A stretch of 64,000 nucleotides of DNA. Source: Rhodobacter sp. Lineage in GTDB: Bacteria; Pseudomonadota; Alphaproteobacteria; Rhodobacterales; Rhodobacteraceae. The translations under genes and the position numbers were made by a program. Positions 16,546 through 25,257 of the stretch are shown here, piece by piece. The notes under the pieces were generated by a model. That model worked only from the letters and a program-made list of their open reading frames with translations, ran no database searches and had not been told where the DNA came from. The stretch lies in the NCBI GenBank assembly GCA_027487575.1, contig JAIYDJ010000039.1, positions 1 to 64,000 on the forward strand, given 5' to 3'. How positions within the stretch are numbered: the stretch's first letter is position 1; the number at the start of each line of letters is the position of its first letter.

Positions 16546-17844
16546 ATGGCCGATCTTCTTCTGGGGCAGGTTTTGTCCTTCACCGGCAACCCTTTCCATG
16601 CCGGGCCGGGGGCAGCCCTGCACCTGACCCATGGCGGTGTGCTGATCGATCAGGGACGGATCGTTGCGGTTGGGGACGGCCGCGATCTGCGCGCGGCGCA
16701 TCCGCAGGCGGTGGTAGCGGATTACGGCCGCGCGCTGATCTCGGCGGGCTTCATCGACGCGCATGTGCACTATCCGCAGACGGCGATCATCGCAAGTTGG
16801 GGCAAGCGGCTGATCGACTGGCTGAACAGCTACACCTTTCCAGAAGAGATGCGGTTTGCCGACCCCGCCTATGCGGCAGAGATTGCCGACCGCTATCTTG
16901 ATCTGGCGCTTGCACACGGCACCACCAGCATGTGCAGCTATGCCACGATCCACCCCGCCTCGGTCGACGCCTTCTTTGCCGCCGCCCGCGCGCGGGGCCT
17001 GCGCGCCTGGGCTGGCAAGACCTGCATGGACCGCAATGCGCCCGACGGCCTGCGCGATACGGCGCAATCTGCCTATGACAATTCGAAGCGCCTGCTACAG
17101 CATTGGCATGGGGTGGACCGGCTGTCCTATGTCATAACCCCCCGGTTTTCGCCCACCTCGACGCCCGAACAACTGGCAGCCCTTGGTGCGCTTTGGGGCG
17201 AATATCCCGACTGCCTGATGCAGACGCATCTGTCTGAACAGACAGACGAAATTGCATGGGTGAAGGACCTTTTCCCCCAATCGCGCGACTATCTTGACAC
17301 CTACGAGGCGCAGGGCCTGCTGCGCGCCGGAGCCGTTTATGGTCATGCCATCCACCTCACCCCGCGTGAGAAGGACCGACTTCACGAAGCGGGTGCTTCA
17401 CTTGTGCATTGCCCGACCTCGAACACCTTCATCGGTTCGGGCCTGTTCGACAGTACGCTTGCCCGCACCCTGCGCACCGGGCTTGCAACCGACACCGGCG
17501 GCGGCTCCAGCTTTTCGATGCTGCGCACGATGGCCGCAGCCTATGAAGTGGCGCAACTGCGCGGCGAGGCCCTGCATCCCAGTCAGTTGTGGTGGCTGGC
17601 CACCGTGGGTTCGGCCCGCGCCCTGCATGCCGAGACGCGGATCGGAAACATCGCACCGGGGCTCGAGGCCGATCTGGTGATCGTGGACCTTGCCTCCACC
17701 CCCGCCATCGATCAGGCGACGCGCCGGGCAGAGGACATCTGGCAGGCGCTGTTCCCCACCATCATGCTGGGCGACGATCGCGCGATCACCGCAGTCTGGA
17801 TCGGGGGGCGACTTCACATGGCGGCTGCAACAGACCGGGCATGA
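16546..17844 (+). CDS. guaD: Guanine deaminase
   Basis: This 432-residue amidohydrolase converts guanine to xanthine and ammonia. The zinc site starts with HVHYPQ (His73, His75), exactly the guanine-deaminase version of the motif, and continues with QTHLSEQ, GHAIHL, and HCPTSNTFIGSG and TDTGGGSSFSML in the order expected. Two in-frame ATGs are adjacent (16543, 16546); the second has better spacing from AAGGAG. It is coupled by ATGA to a small downstream gene. A second purine deaminase, for 8-oxoguanine, lies about 3.4 kb away on the other strand. Confidence 0.95.
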   Translation: MADLLLGQVLSFTGNPFHAGPGAALHLTHGGVLIDQGRIVAVGDGRDLRAAHPQAVVADYGRALISAGFIDAHVHYPQTAIIASWGKRLIDWLNSYTFPEEMRFADPAYAAEIADRYLDLALAHGTTSMCSYATIHPASVDAFFAAARARGLRAWAGKTCMDRNAPDGLRDTAQSAYDNSKRLLQHWHGVDRLSYVITPRFSPTSTPEQLAALGALWGEYPDCLMQTHLSEQTDEIAWVKDLFPQSRDYLDTYEAQGLLRAGAVYGHAIHLTPREKDRLHEAGASLVHCPTSNTFIGSGLFDSTLARTLRTGLATDTGGGSSFSMLRTMAAAYEVAQLRGEALHPSQLWWLATVGSARALHAETRIGNIAPGLEADLVIVDLASTPAIDQATRRAEDIWQALFPTIMLGDDRAITAVWIGGRLHMAAATDRA

Positions 17845-18116
17845 AACAGCCCGATTCCGGTCAGCAGGCAGCGTCAGAAGAACCCCAAACGCGGCCCGCG
17901 CTCGGGGGCGATGCCCTGCATGATGACGCAACCATCGGGGAAATCATCGAAATGGCGCTGAGCGACCATGTCAGCTTTGCCCAGATCCGATCGCTGCATG
18001 GCTTGGGTCCAGATCAGGTCAAGGCTTTGATGCGTGGCCATCTGGCCCCCGGAAGCTATCGCGCGTGGCGCCGCCGCCTGCGCCGCTTTGCAGACCGGCG
18101 CGCGGTCTACAAGTAA
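17841..18116 (+). CDS. TIGR03643/DUF2805 family small protein
   Basis: The 91-residue protein is translationally coupled to guaD. Its conserved part begins at ATIGEIIEMALSDHVSFAQIRSLHGL and ends RAWRRRLRRFADRRAVYK, matching the TIGR03643 pattern of a helix-turn-helix-like core followed by a basic W-R-x-R tail. The first 30 residues are polar and probably disordered. Members are widely distributed but have no established function; the basic tail and compact helical core suggest nucleic-acid binding, which is inference only. Confidence 0.8.
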   Translation: MKQPDSGQQAASEEPQTRPALGGDALHDDATIGEIIEMALSDHVSFAQIRSLHGLGPDQVKALMRGHLAPGSYRAWRRRLRRFADRRAVYK

Positions 18117-18143
18117 TTCTGCCGGGGCCGACCGCCGATAGCC

Positions 18144-19601
18144 CTAGCCTGCCACGAACAAGGGAAAGCTGACACCCAGCGCCCAGGCCAGAATGACCCC
18201 CAGCCCCAGCCCCGCCGCCCCCGCCCCGCTTTGCCGGGCAACCCAGCGGCCCAGTGGCCCCAGCACCAGAAAGAACAGCACGATCACCGGCAGGATGATC
18301 AGGACAAACAGCAACCGCTCCATATCCATGAACGCCGCCGCCGTCAGTGACGCGATGAACCCCAGCCGCGCAACCCCGCGCCGCCAACCGCCCCGCGCCA
18401 CCGTTGCATCGGCCAGCATGAACGGCACCGTTCCCACCGCCAACGCCGCGATGATCCCCAGCCGTTCCACCGTCGGTACGAAGGACGCGGCATAGCGGTC
18501 GATCGCCAGCCCGAACACGGCCAGCCCCCAGACCACAAGCGCCCCCGCCGCCACCCAGACCACGCGCGGCAGCGGCCAGACCCGCAGGATCGCAAGTTGC
18601 AGCACACCGAACAGCGCCAGATGGATCATCAGATAGTCCGCTACCAGCACCGGCAGAAACGGCCGATAGACCACCACGGCCAGAACCGGCACAGCCAACG
18701 CGGGAATCAGCACCGCCGCCAGAAACCGCCGGAGCGGCACGTCGGGCCCTGCGTCCGTCACGGGCAAAAGCCGCGCCACAGGCCGGAACAGCGCCACGAT
18801 GCCCGCCAGCAACAGCAGGATCCACAGCCCCGGCTGGACCACCGGCCCCGTGCTGGTCCGCCCGAAGGTCGCATCCAGCCAGTCCCGCGCCTCGCGAAGC
18901 CCCGTTCCGCTGTAAAGGACGCCGACATGCTCGACGCCGGGGGCGACCACCGCCCGCCGCGTGGTGCCGTCGGTGCCGACCGTTTCGCCCTCGACAGCCG
19001 CCGGATCGACCAGTCGGGCCATTTCCAGTGCCGCTGCCCGCAGAATCCCTTCATACTGACCCGAAATCACCAGCAACCGCGCCGGTTGATCTGCCGTGAC
19101 CGCCTGCGAGAACATCGAGATACCGACCACCGCATCGACATTGCCATCCGCGATGGCCGCCCGCGCAATGATGTCGGTCGCCATCGAATGACCCAGCAGG
19201 GCCACGCCCGGGCCCGCGCCGGGCAGGGTCCGCCCCACCTCCAGCACACGGCGCGTTTCGTCGACCAGCCGCATCGTCGTGCCTTCGATGGCGTCCACGT
19301 CACCCGACATGGGCACCGGATTGCGGCCATGGCCTTCGAAATCGAAGGCGAGAACGGTGTAGCCCGACTGCGCCAGCGTCAGCGAATAGGCCCGCATCAA
19401 CTGCCGCGATCCGGCAAAGCCGTGCGCCACCACCACCAGCGGCCCCGCCTGCCCCGGCAACTGGTAAAGCGTCGCCGGCGTGGTGCCGATGGTCATCGCC
19501 TGCTGGACAAGCCCCGACCGCCCGCGCTCCAGCATCCAGACCGACAGGGCGATCATGCAAATGGCCACCGCGCCAGAAACCCACCGCAACCGACGCGTCA
19601 T
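18144..19601 (-). CDS. Membrane-anchored alpha/beta hydrolase
   Basis: The 485-residue protein has an N-terminal signal anchor (WVSGAVAICMIALSVWML), an alpha/beta hydrolase domain from about 40 to 255, and roughly six to seven C-terminal membrane helices (265-485). The oxyanion segment is VVVAHGFAGSRQ and the nucleophile elbow GHSMA (Ser139). A His near GVEHVGVLYS may complete the triad. The start at MTRRLRW (19601) puts the signal anchor at the N-terminus; an in-frame ATG at 19682 is less likely because it buries it. Substrate unknown; the topology places the catalytic domain in the periplasm. Relatives are annotated only as hydrolases. Confidence 0.78.
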   Translation of the reverse strand: MTRRLRWVSGAVAICMIALSVWMLERGRSGLVQQAMTIGTTPATLYQLPGQAGPLVVVAHGFAGSRQLMRAYSLTLAQSGYTVLAFDFEGHGRNPVPMSGDVDAIEGTTMRLVDETRRVLEVGRTLPGAGPGVALLGHSMATDIIARAAIADGNVDAVVGISMFSQAVTADQPARLLVISGQYEGILRAAALEMARLVDPAAVEGETVGTDGTTRRAVVAPGVEHVGVLYSGTGLREARDWLDATFGRTSTGPVVQPGLWILLLLAGIVALFRPVARLLPVTDAGPDVPLRRFLAAVLIPALAVPVLAVVVYRPFLPVLVADYLMIHLALFGVLQLAILRVWPLPRVVWVAAGALVVWGLAVFGLAIDRYAASFVPTVERLGIIAALAVGTVPFMLADATVARGGWRRGVARLGFIASLTAAAFMDMERLLFVLIILPVIVLFFLVLGPLGRWVARQSGAGAAGLGLGVILAWALGVSFPLFVAG

Positions 19602-20149
19602 GTCGCCGATCCCGGCAAGGCTCGAGGGTTGTATGCCGATGTCATGGATCGATCCCTTCCAGAAGCCACGCATTGACAGCAAACCGGTCTCGGCCGGTCA
19701 ACGCAAGACCCAGCCTGACGCGCCGCGCACTCGACCAGACAATCGCTCTGGTTTTCCGGGATCACCCGCGGCTTTGCGCCGACACGACCCGCCGCAACTG
19801 ATGCGTTTGACAGCATTGAAGAATTGGTTCCATCACAAGACCTTGATGCGCCTAAAAAATTTATCACACACGATGGCTTCCCGGCCCATCGGGGCTCCGC
19901 ACGAGCGGCACAACGGTTTTCGACGCCAATCTTCAGTCCGTCCGCCCGACCGAAATCGCTTGTGGCATTGGCCGGAACCGCGCTTTTCCACAGCCCTGAA
20001 CCATCGTGCTGGCGTGCGCCCCGGCCGATTCAACTCAGACGTTATCAGTATCCCATATGCCACAACCCATGGCGCAGGCTCCTGCAGCGGTTGCGGTCCG
20101 TCCTCACATCCGGCAACCCCTCGATCCTCACCACAACTGGAGCCAGATC
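19602..20149. other. 548-bp divergent intergenic region
   Basis: This stretch separates the minus-strand hydrolase and the plus-strand beta-barrel gene and should hold both promoters. It contains A/T-richer patches (for example AAAAAATTTATCACAC near 19853-19868) and a TTGACA hexamer at 19807-19812, but no matching -10 box that I trust. Open frames across it lack ribosome-binding sites and family features. I see no RNA gene or mobile element in it; a long 5' leader of the porin-like mRNA is possible. Confidence 0.45.
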
Positions 20150-20755
20150 ATGAAGTTGCTTGCATTCACCCTCGGTACGATTGTCCTGTCCACGTCGGCC
20201 TTCGCGGGCGGCTATGCCGAACCCGTCATGGAGCCGACCCCGGCAGCGCCTGTCATGCAGGCAGCGCCCTCCAACGACTGGACCGGCTTTTACGCCGGCC
20301 TGCAATACGGCCAGGGTTCGTCGGACATCTCCGGTATGGGAGAGTCGGCCCAACTGACCGATTTCGATGCCTACGGCGTGCACGCCGGGTACCTTCGTGA
20401 CCTCGGACAGTTCATCCTTGGCGGCGAATTCGACTACAACATGATCGACACGGATGCGGAAGACATCGATGGCGACCTGATGCGTCTGCGCGCCCGTGCC
20501 GGTTATGACATGGGCAAGTTCCAGCCTTACCTGACTGCAGGCGTCGCGCGGGTGTCGCTGGACAGCGGCGACGAAAGCCGGTCGGAAACAGGCTTCACCT
20601 ACGGGATCGGCGCGGACTATCTGGTTACCAGCAATATCTCGCTCGGCCTCGAATACTCGCGCAGCGATTTCTCGGACGTTCTCGAGGATGAAATCGGCGC
20701 CGGGATCGACCTTGAGACAGACATGATCCAGGTTCGCGCCACCTACCGGTTCTGA
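20150..20755 (+). CDS. Outer-membrane beta-barrel protein (OmpA-like/porin family)
   Basis: The 201-residue protein has a signal peptide (MKLLAFTLGTIVLSTSAFA), a short Pro/Met-rich mature N-terminus, then an eight-stranded beta-barrel of the Omp25/Hbp type, starting at DWTGFYAGLQYGQGSSD. Alternating strands such as ARAGYDMGKFQPYLTAGVARVSL and NISLGLEYSRSDFSD are visible, and the chain ends with aromatic Phe (VRATYRF), the outer-membrane insertion signal. Acidic and Gly-rich loops dominate. It probably acts as a structural or small-solute barrel. A strong terminator follows 45 bp later; the gene stands alone. Start 20150 follows AGCCAG, a weak ribosome-binding site. Confidence 0.9.
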   Translation: MKLLAFTLGTIVLSTSAFAGGYAEPVMEPTPAAPVMQAAPSNDWTGFYAGLQYGQGSSDISGMGESAQLTDFDAYGVHAGYLRDLGQFILGGEFDYNMIDTDAEDIDGDLMRLRARAGYDMGKFQPYLTAGVARVSLDSGDESRSETGFTYGIGADYLVTSNISLGLEYSRSDFSDVLEDEIGAGIDLETDMIQVRATYRF

Positions 20756-20800
20756 TCCGACCGCGCGGCGTCAGAAGCGCCCCGCACTCGACCTCAAGCC

Positions 20801-20832
20801 AAAGGGCGCACCGGTGAACGGTGCGCCCTTTT
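20801..20832 (+). terminator. Rho-independent terminator of the beta-barrel gene
   Basis: A 12-bp stem, AAGGGCGCACCG pairing with CGGTGCGCCCTT around GTGAA, followed by TT. The symmetry means it could also terminate the minus-strand operon that ends at 20899. Confidence 0.9.
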
Positions 20833-20898
20833 CTGGTTCACCCGCAAGGGCACCCCGAACCGGAACTCACCACCCCGGCCTGCAACAGTGCCCAGGCG

Positions 20899-21216
20899 TC
20901 ACTCTGCCAGTTCCCACCCATCGGGATAGAAGTCGTGCTTCAGGGCAATCGTCGTCGCGGCACGCTCTTGCAACCAGATCGCCTCGGGCGTCACTGGCAT
21001 CGGGCCGTAGCTTGCCACCAGCGTCTCGCCATCCTCCAGCCGCCGCGTCTTGAAGCCTTCGGCCCGCAGCGCCTTTTCCAGCGCGGCCCAGTCGGCATCC
21101 AGTTCCTCGATGAAGAACAGGAAATCCACCACCGCCTCTTTCGGCAGTTTCACACCCTTCGACTGCGCGAAGGTCGCGTAGGTGTCCTTCCGCTGCGTTT
21201 CGTAATTGTGCGACAT
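20899..21216 (-). CDS. RraB-family ribonuclease E inhibitor-like protein
   Basis: The 105-residue acidic protein resembles the RraB (DUF695-related) family: KGVKLPKEAVVDFLFFIEELDADWAALEKALRAEGF in the N-terminal half, then ETLVASYGPMPVTPEAIWLQERAA and the terminal DGWELAE. In Escherichia coli RraB binds RNase E and modulates mRNA decay. Whether this alphaproteobacterial member does the same is not established. It lies four bases downstream of the 8-oxoguanine deaminase gene on the same strand, so it is presumably co-transcribed. Confidence 0.72.
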   Translation of the reverse strand: MSHNYETQRKDTYATFAQSKGVKLPKEAVVDFLFFIEELDADWAALEKALRAEGFKTRRLEDGETLVASYGPMPVTPEAIWLQERAATTIALKHDFYPDGWELAE

Positions 21217-21219
21217 GCT

Positions 21220-22554
21220 CTACTCCCTCAACGTCTGCGCCAGCCGGTTCTGCCGTTCCACCACCCGGACCAGGTCGATCGTCACGATCTGCCCCCGGTC
21301 CACGACCTGCCGCCCCTCGACAAACAGGTCGCGCACCCGCGCAGGCCCCGCCAGCAGCAGCGCCACCGGGTCCCAGGACCCGGCAGCCTCCACCCCGCTC
21401 ACATCCCACACCGCGACGTCCCCGCGCAACCCCACCTCGATCGCGCCGCAGTCGTGCCGACCCAGTACCCGCGCCCCGCCCAGCGTGGCAATCTCCAGCG
21501 CCTCGCGCGCGCTCATCGCGTCCGCGCCCCGGCTGACCCGCGCCAGCAGCATCGCCATCCGCGCCTCGCCGATCAGGGACCCTGCGTCATTGCTGGCCGA
21601 CCCGTCCACACCCAGCCCCACCTTCACCCCGCGGTCCCGCATCAGGCGCAGCGGCGCGATTCCCGACCCCAATCGGCAGTTGGAACAGGGGCAATGCGCC
21701 ACCCCGGTGCCCGACCGCGCGAACATGTCGATCTCGGCCCGGGTCAGCTTGACGCAATGGGCGTGCCAGACATCCGGCCCGGTCCAGCCCAACCCTTCGG
21801 CATATTCCCCCGGCAGACAGCCGAAGCGGTTCAGAGAATAGGCCACATCCTCGTCATTCTCGGCCAGATGGGTGTGCAGCATCACCCCCTTGTCGCGCGC
21901 CAGCAATGCCGTCTCGCGCATCAGGTCGCGGCTGACCGAGAAGGGCGAACAGGGGGCCAGCCCCACACGGCACATCGACCCTTCGCTTGCGTCATGAAAC
22001 CCGTCAACCACCCGGATCATGTCTTCCAGAATGGCTGCCTCCTGCTCCACCAGACTGTCGGGCGGCAAGCCGCCAGCGGACTCGCCAATGCTCATCGCCC
22101 CCCGCGTCGGGTGAAACCGCAAACCCACCTCGGCAGCGGCATGGATGGTATCCTCCAGCCTCGCCCCGTTCGGATAAAGGTAAAGATGGTCGGATGTCAG
22201 GGTGCACCCGGTCAGCGCCAGTTCCGCCAGCCCCACCTGCGCCGAAACGAACATCTCGTCCGGGCCAAAGCGTGACCAGATCGGGTAGAGCGTTTTCAGC
22301 CAGCCGAACAGCAGCGCATCCTGCCCCCCCGGCACGGCGCGGGTCAGGGTCTGGTACAGATGGTGATGCGTGTTCACCAACCCGGGCGTCACGACGCAAC
22401 CCGCCGCCTCGACGATCCGTCCCGACGTGGCAAGCCCGGTGCCGACCCCGGCGATCACGCCATCGCGCAGCAAGACATCGCCACCCGCAATCTCCGCGCG
22501 CCTCTGGTTCATCGTGACGACCGCTACCGCCCCGCGGATCAGAATTTCGGCCAT
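21220..22554 (-). CDS. 8-oxoguanine deaminase (amidohydrolase)
   Basis: A 444-residue amidohydrolase of the subtype-III deaminase group. The metal motif NTHHHLYQTLTRAVPG (His63, His65) together with the later LHTHLAEN, AHCVKL and GVDGSASND elements matches bacterial 8-oxoguanine deaminases rather than guanine deaminase. The likely reaction is 8-oxoguanine to urate plus ammonia, clearing oxidised guanine in the cytoplasm. ATG 22554 is preferred over an upstream in-frame start (22611) because the upstream residues are unrelated. It is the first gene of a pair with the RraB-like gene. Related s-triazine deaminases are the main alternative. Confidence 0.85.
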   Translation of the reverse strand: MAEILIRGAVAVVTMNQRRAEIAGGDVLLRDGVIAGVGTGLATSGRIVEAAGCVVTPGLVNTHHHLYQTLTRAVPGGQDALLFGWLKTLYPIWSRFGPDEMFVSAQVGLAELALTGCTLTSDHLYLYPNGARLEDTIHAAAEVGLRFHPTRGAMSIGESAGGLPPDSLVEQEAAILEDMIRVVDGFHDASEGSMCRVGLAPCSPFSVSRDLMRETALLARDKGVMLHTHLAENDEDVAYSLNRFGCLPGEYAEGLGWTGPDVWHAHCVKLTRAEIDMFARSGTGVAHCPCSNCRLGSGIAPLRLMRDRGVKVGLGVDGSASNDAGSLIGEARMAMLLARVSRGADAMSAREALEIATLGGARVLGRHDCGAIEVGLRGDVAVWDVSGVEAAGSWDPVALLLAGPARVRDLFVEGRQVVDRGQIVTIDLVRVVERQNRLAQTLRE

Positions 22555-22613
22555 CACACCCCCGGACCCATGCCCCAGCCCGCAGCCTACCCCGACAGCG
22601 GGCCTGCACAATC

Positions 22614-22690
22614 CTCATTTTCTGTCCAGAAACATCCTCGGGGGGTGAGGCCGCAGGCCGAGGGGGGCAGACAGCCCCCCTTGCCCCGCT
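22614..22690. repeat. Dispersed intergenic element, copy A
   Basis: Begins CATTTTCTGTCCAGAAACATCC (split here as CATTTTCTGTC, then AAACATCC) and continues with a G-run, GAGGCCGCAGGCCGAGG and a GGGGGG/CCCCCC pair. It shares the 5' box with copies B and D. It lies between the histidinol-phosphatase-like gene and the 8-oxoguanine deaminase gene. Confidence 0.65.
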
Positions 22691-22700
22691 GGCAAAGGGC

Positions 22701-23495
22701 TCATCCGCCGTTCAGCAGCGCCATCGCCTCGGCATGGATCTGCGGGTTCGCCGCCGCCAGAACCTGCCCGCCCTCCGGGCAGGGGCGGCCCTGCCAATCG
22801 GTCACAACGCCGCCCGCCGCCTCGATCACCGCGATCGGCGCCTGAACGTCATAGGCCTGCAAACCCGCCTCGATCACCAGATCGATCTGCCCGGCCGCGA
22901 TCAGGGCGTAGGCGTAGCAGTCCATCCCATAACGCACCAACCGCGCCTTGGAGGCCACACGTTGGAAGGCAGCACCTTCTGCGGCGGTTCCGACTTCGGG
23001 GAAAGTCGTCATCACGATGGTCTCGGACAACGGCCGGGCCGCACGGCAGCGCAACGCACGTGCGCCCAGCGGGCCGGTCATCTGCGCCCGGCCAAGCCCG
23101 CCCTCGAACCTTTCACCGATATAGGGCTGGTCGATCAGGCCATAGACCGGGCCTTGCGCGTCGCGGACCGAGATCAGAACCCCCCACGTCGGCGTTCCGG
23201 CCAGATAGCCCCGCGTTCCGTCGATCGGGTCCAGCACCCAGGTCAGGCCGGACGTCCCGTCAAGCTTGCCGAATTCCTCGCCCAGTATTCCGTCATCGGG
23301 GCGCCTGCGCGCCAGAATGTCGCGCATCCGCTGTTCCGACAACCGGTCGGCGACCGTGACCGGATCGAACCGCAAGGTTTCCTTCGTCTCGGCCGTCAGG
23401 CCCGCGCTGCGGAAATGCAGCAGCGTCGCGGCCCGCGCGGCGTCGGCAAGTTCGGCCGCCGTCGCAAAGATGTCTTCCGAATCCGTCCGCACCAT
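22701..23495 (-). CDS. hisN: Inositol-monophosphatase family phosphatase, probable histidinol-phosphatase HisN
   Basis: This 264-residue protein has the Mg-dependent IMPase-fold motifs: GEEFG (metal ligand Glu73) and WVLDPIDGTRGYLAG (Asp89, Asp92). The Thr-Arg-Gly-Tyr variant of the second motif is typical of HisN-type histidinol phosphatases. The third motif is YDVQAPIAVIEAAGG, where most relatives have W-D at the first two positions; the metal-binding Asp is kept. Likely role: dephosphorylating histidinol phosphate in histidine synthesis. Other inositol or PAP phosphatases are alternatives. Downstream is repeat copy A. Confidence 0.85.
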   Translation of the reverse strand: MVRTDSEDIFATAAELADAARAATLLHFRSAGLTAETKETLRFDPVTVADRLSEQRMRDILARRRPDDGILGEEFGKLDGTSGLTWVLDPIDGTRGYLAGTPTWGVLISVRDAQGPVYGLIDQPYIGERFEGGLGRAQMTGPLGARALRCRAARPLSETIVMTTFPEVGTAAEGAAFQRVASKARLVRYGMDCYAYALIAAGQIDLVIEAGLQAYDVQAPIAVIEAAGGVVTDWQGRPCPEGGQVLAAANPQIHAEAMALLNGG

Positions 23496-23581
23496 CGGTC
23501 CCGCCCTGCCTGAAGGGGCGTGCCGCCCCTGATGTCCCGGCGTTAATCGCGCAGGGCCACCCGGTCAAGCAGGCTGTCCCC

Positions 23582-23941
23582 TCAGGCCGCGTCCGACAGC
23601 ACCCGGGCCAGATCGAACAACCGGCGGCGCTGCGCCTCGGGGATTGCGTAGTAGGACCGGACCAGGTCCAGCGCTTCCTTGTCGGCAAGGATGTCTCCGC
23701 CCGACGGAAGGGTATTGGCGGCCTCGTTCAGGCCTTCGAAGAAGAAACTGATCGTGACGCCAAGCGCCTCGGCCACGTCCCACAGACGCGATGCGCTGAC
23801 CCGGTTCATGCCGGTTTCGTACTTCTGGATCTGCTGGAACTTGATTCCGACCTTGTCGGCCAATTGTTGCTGGGTCATCCCCACCATCCAGCGCCGGTGC
23901 CGGATGCGCTTGCCAACATGGGCGTCTACAGGGTGCTTCAT
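23582..23941 (-). CDS. XRE-family transcriptional regulator
   Basis: The 119-residue protein has a Cro/CI-type helix-turn-helix (about residues 10-65, GMTQQQLADKVGIKFQQIQKYETGMNRV) and a C-terminal helical extension (DKEALDLVRSYYAIPEAQRRRLFDLARVL) of the type found in short Rhodobacterales regulators. ATG 23941 has GGAG six bases upstream; the TTG three bases earlier is less good. It is transcribed away from the A/T-rich 341-bp gap before the quinone oxidoreductase gene, so it could regulate that region. Target unknown. Confidence 0.88.
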   Translation of the reverse strand: MKHPVDAHVGKRIRHRRWMVGMTQQQLADKVGIKFQQIQKYETGMNRVSASRLWDVAEALGVTISFFFEGLNEAANTLPSGGDILADKEALDLVRSYYAIPEAQRRRLFDLARVLSDAA

Positions 23942-24282
23942 CAAATTCTCCGATTTCGTGATGCTGTTACCGCTATAAAAGCAAGAACCGTGCCAAGTCT
24001 CGGCCTGACGATGTGTTTTGTGGCCTTAGATGTGTGCATAGGCGAAACCTGTCTTTTTGGATATGTCCAATTATACAGGTGAACAAGAAAACTGCCTATG
24101 GTTGTCAAAATTAGACAAATTGTTTTCCTGCGTTGTGCCACTCGCCTTCCGGGACTATTTCGAATTGCATTGCATTTTGCAATGAATCTGAGATTTTCTT
24201 TGCAAATACAAAAAAAGGAACCGGTGGATACGGCGTCTGGCAGACGCTAGAATGCTGCAGACTTTACAGCAAAGGATGTCCG
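23942..24282. other. A/T-rich divergent intergenic region
   Basis: This 341-bp gap between the XRE regulator and the quinone oxidoreductase is clearly lower in G+C than its surroundings (e.g. TTATACAGGTGAACAAGAAAAC near 24070). It holds a perfect inverted repeat, CATTGCA-TTT-TGCAATG, at 24168-24184. Short open frames here lack ribosome-binding sites or family features. It is the best candidate for an operator region of the XRE regulator, though no binding site is proven. Confidence 0.5.
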
Positions 24283-25257
24283 ATGCGGGAATGGCGCGTG
24301 AACGGAACGGGACTTCCACCGGTCCTGACCGAGACCGATCTGCCTGTTCCTGAAAGGGGACAGGTCCGCATCCGCGTCGCCGCCTGCGGGTTGAATTTCG
24401 CCGATCTGCTGATGATCGAAGGCCGCTATCAGGAAGCCCGAACGCCACCCTTCACTCTTGGCCTCGAATGTTCGGGGGTGATCGATGCGATTGGGCCCGA
24501 CACCTCCGGCCCCGCGTTGGGCACACGGGTTGTTGCCTTCGCCCCGGGGGCACTGACAGGGGCCCTGTGTCTGCCCGCCGCCCGCGTCCTGCCGATTCCG
24601 GGCAACATGACCTTCGCACAGGCTGCGGGGTTTCCGGTGGCCTATGGCACCAGCCATCTGGCCCTGGACCACCGCGCGCATCTGCTTGCGGGGGAAACCC
24701 TGCTCGTCACCGGCGCATCCGGAGGTGTCGGACTGACCGCGGTCGAACTCGGGGCGCGGATGGGCGCGCGGGTGATCGCAATAGCGCGCGGGCCTGACAA
24801 GCTGGCCGTGGCAAAAGCGGTCGGCGCGCATGACCTGATCGACAGCGACACGCCCGACCTGAAATCCGCACTGAAGGCGATGGGCGGCTGCAACGTCGTG
24901 TATGACACCGTCGGCGGGGCGGTGTTCGACCCGGCCCTGCGCAGCCTGCACCCCGAAGGCCGCTATCTGGCCATCGGATTTGCCAGCGGCACCGTGCCGC
25001 AAATTCCGGCCAACCTGTTGCTGGTCAAGAATCTTTCGGTGATAGGCCTCTACTGGGGCGGCTATCTGGCGTTCCGGCCAAAGACGCTGACCGACAGTCT
25101 GGCAACCCTGCTGCAATGGTTCGGCGAAGGGGGCCTGACCCCCCACATCAGCCATGTCCTGCCGTTCGACGCCCTGCCCGAAGGACTGGACCTGCTGCGC
25201 ACCCGCGCGGCCACCGGCAAGGTCGTGCTTACCCTGCCTGCCGTTCCGGAACCGTGA
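24283..25257 (+). CDS. NADPH:quinone oxidoreductase family protein (zinc-free MDR)
   Basis: The 324-residue protein is a medium-chain dehydrogenase/reductase of the QOR group. The N-terminal GroES-like fold contains CGLNFADLLMIEGRYQ, the characteristic zinc-less substrate loop; the Rossmann domain starts with VTGASGGVGLTAVELGARMGA around residue 142. The DTVGG and GRYLAIGFASG motifs follow. ATG 24283 has AAAGGA seven bases upstream and fits the family start; the longer frame upstream crosses low-GC sequence. It should reduce quinones or enals with NADPH in the cytoplasm. It converges on, and overlaps by 29 bp, the lysR gene. Confidence 0.92.
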   Translation: MREWRVNGTGLPPVLTETDLPVPERGQVRIRVAACGLNFADLLMIEGRYQEARTPPFTLGLECSGVIDAIGPDTSGPALGTRVVAFAPGALTGALCLPAARVLPIPGNMTFAQAAGFPVAYGTSHLALDHRAHLLAGETLLVTGASGGVGLTAVELGARMGARVIAIARGPDKLAVAKAVGAHDLIDSDTPDLKSALKAMGGCNVVYDTVGGAVFDPALRSLHPEGRYLAIGFASGTVPQIPANLLLVKNLSVIGLYWGGYLAFRPKTLTDSLATLLQWFGEGGLTPHISHVLPFDALPEGLDLLRTRAATGKVVLTLPAVPEP

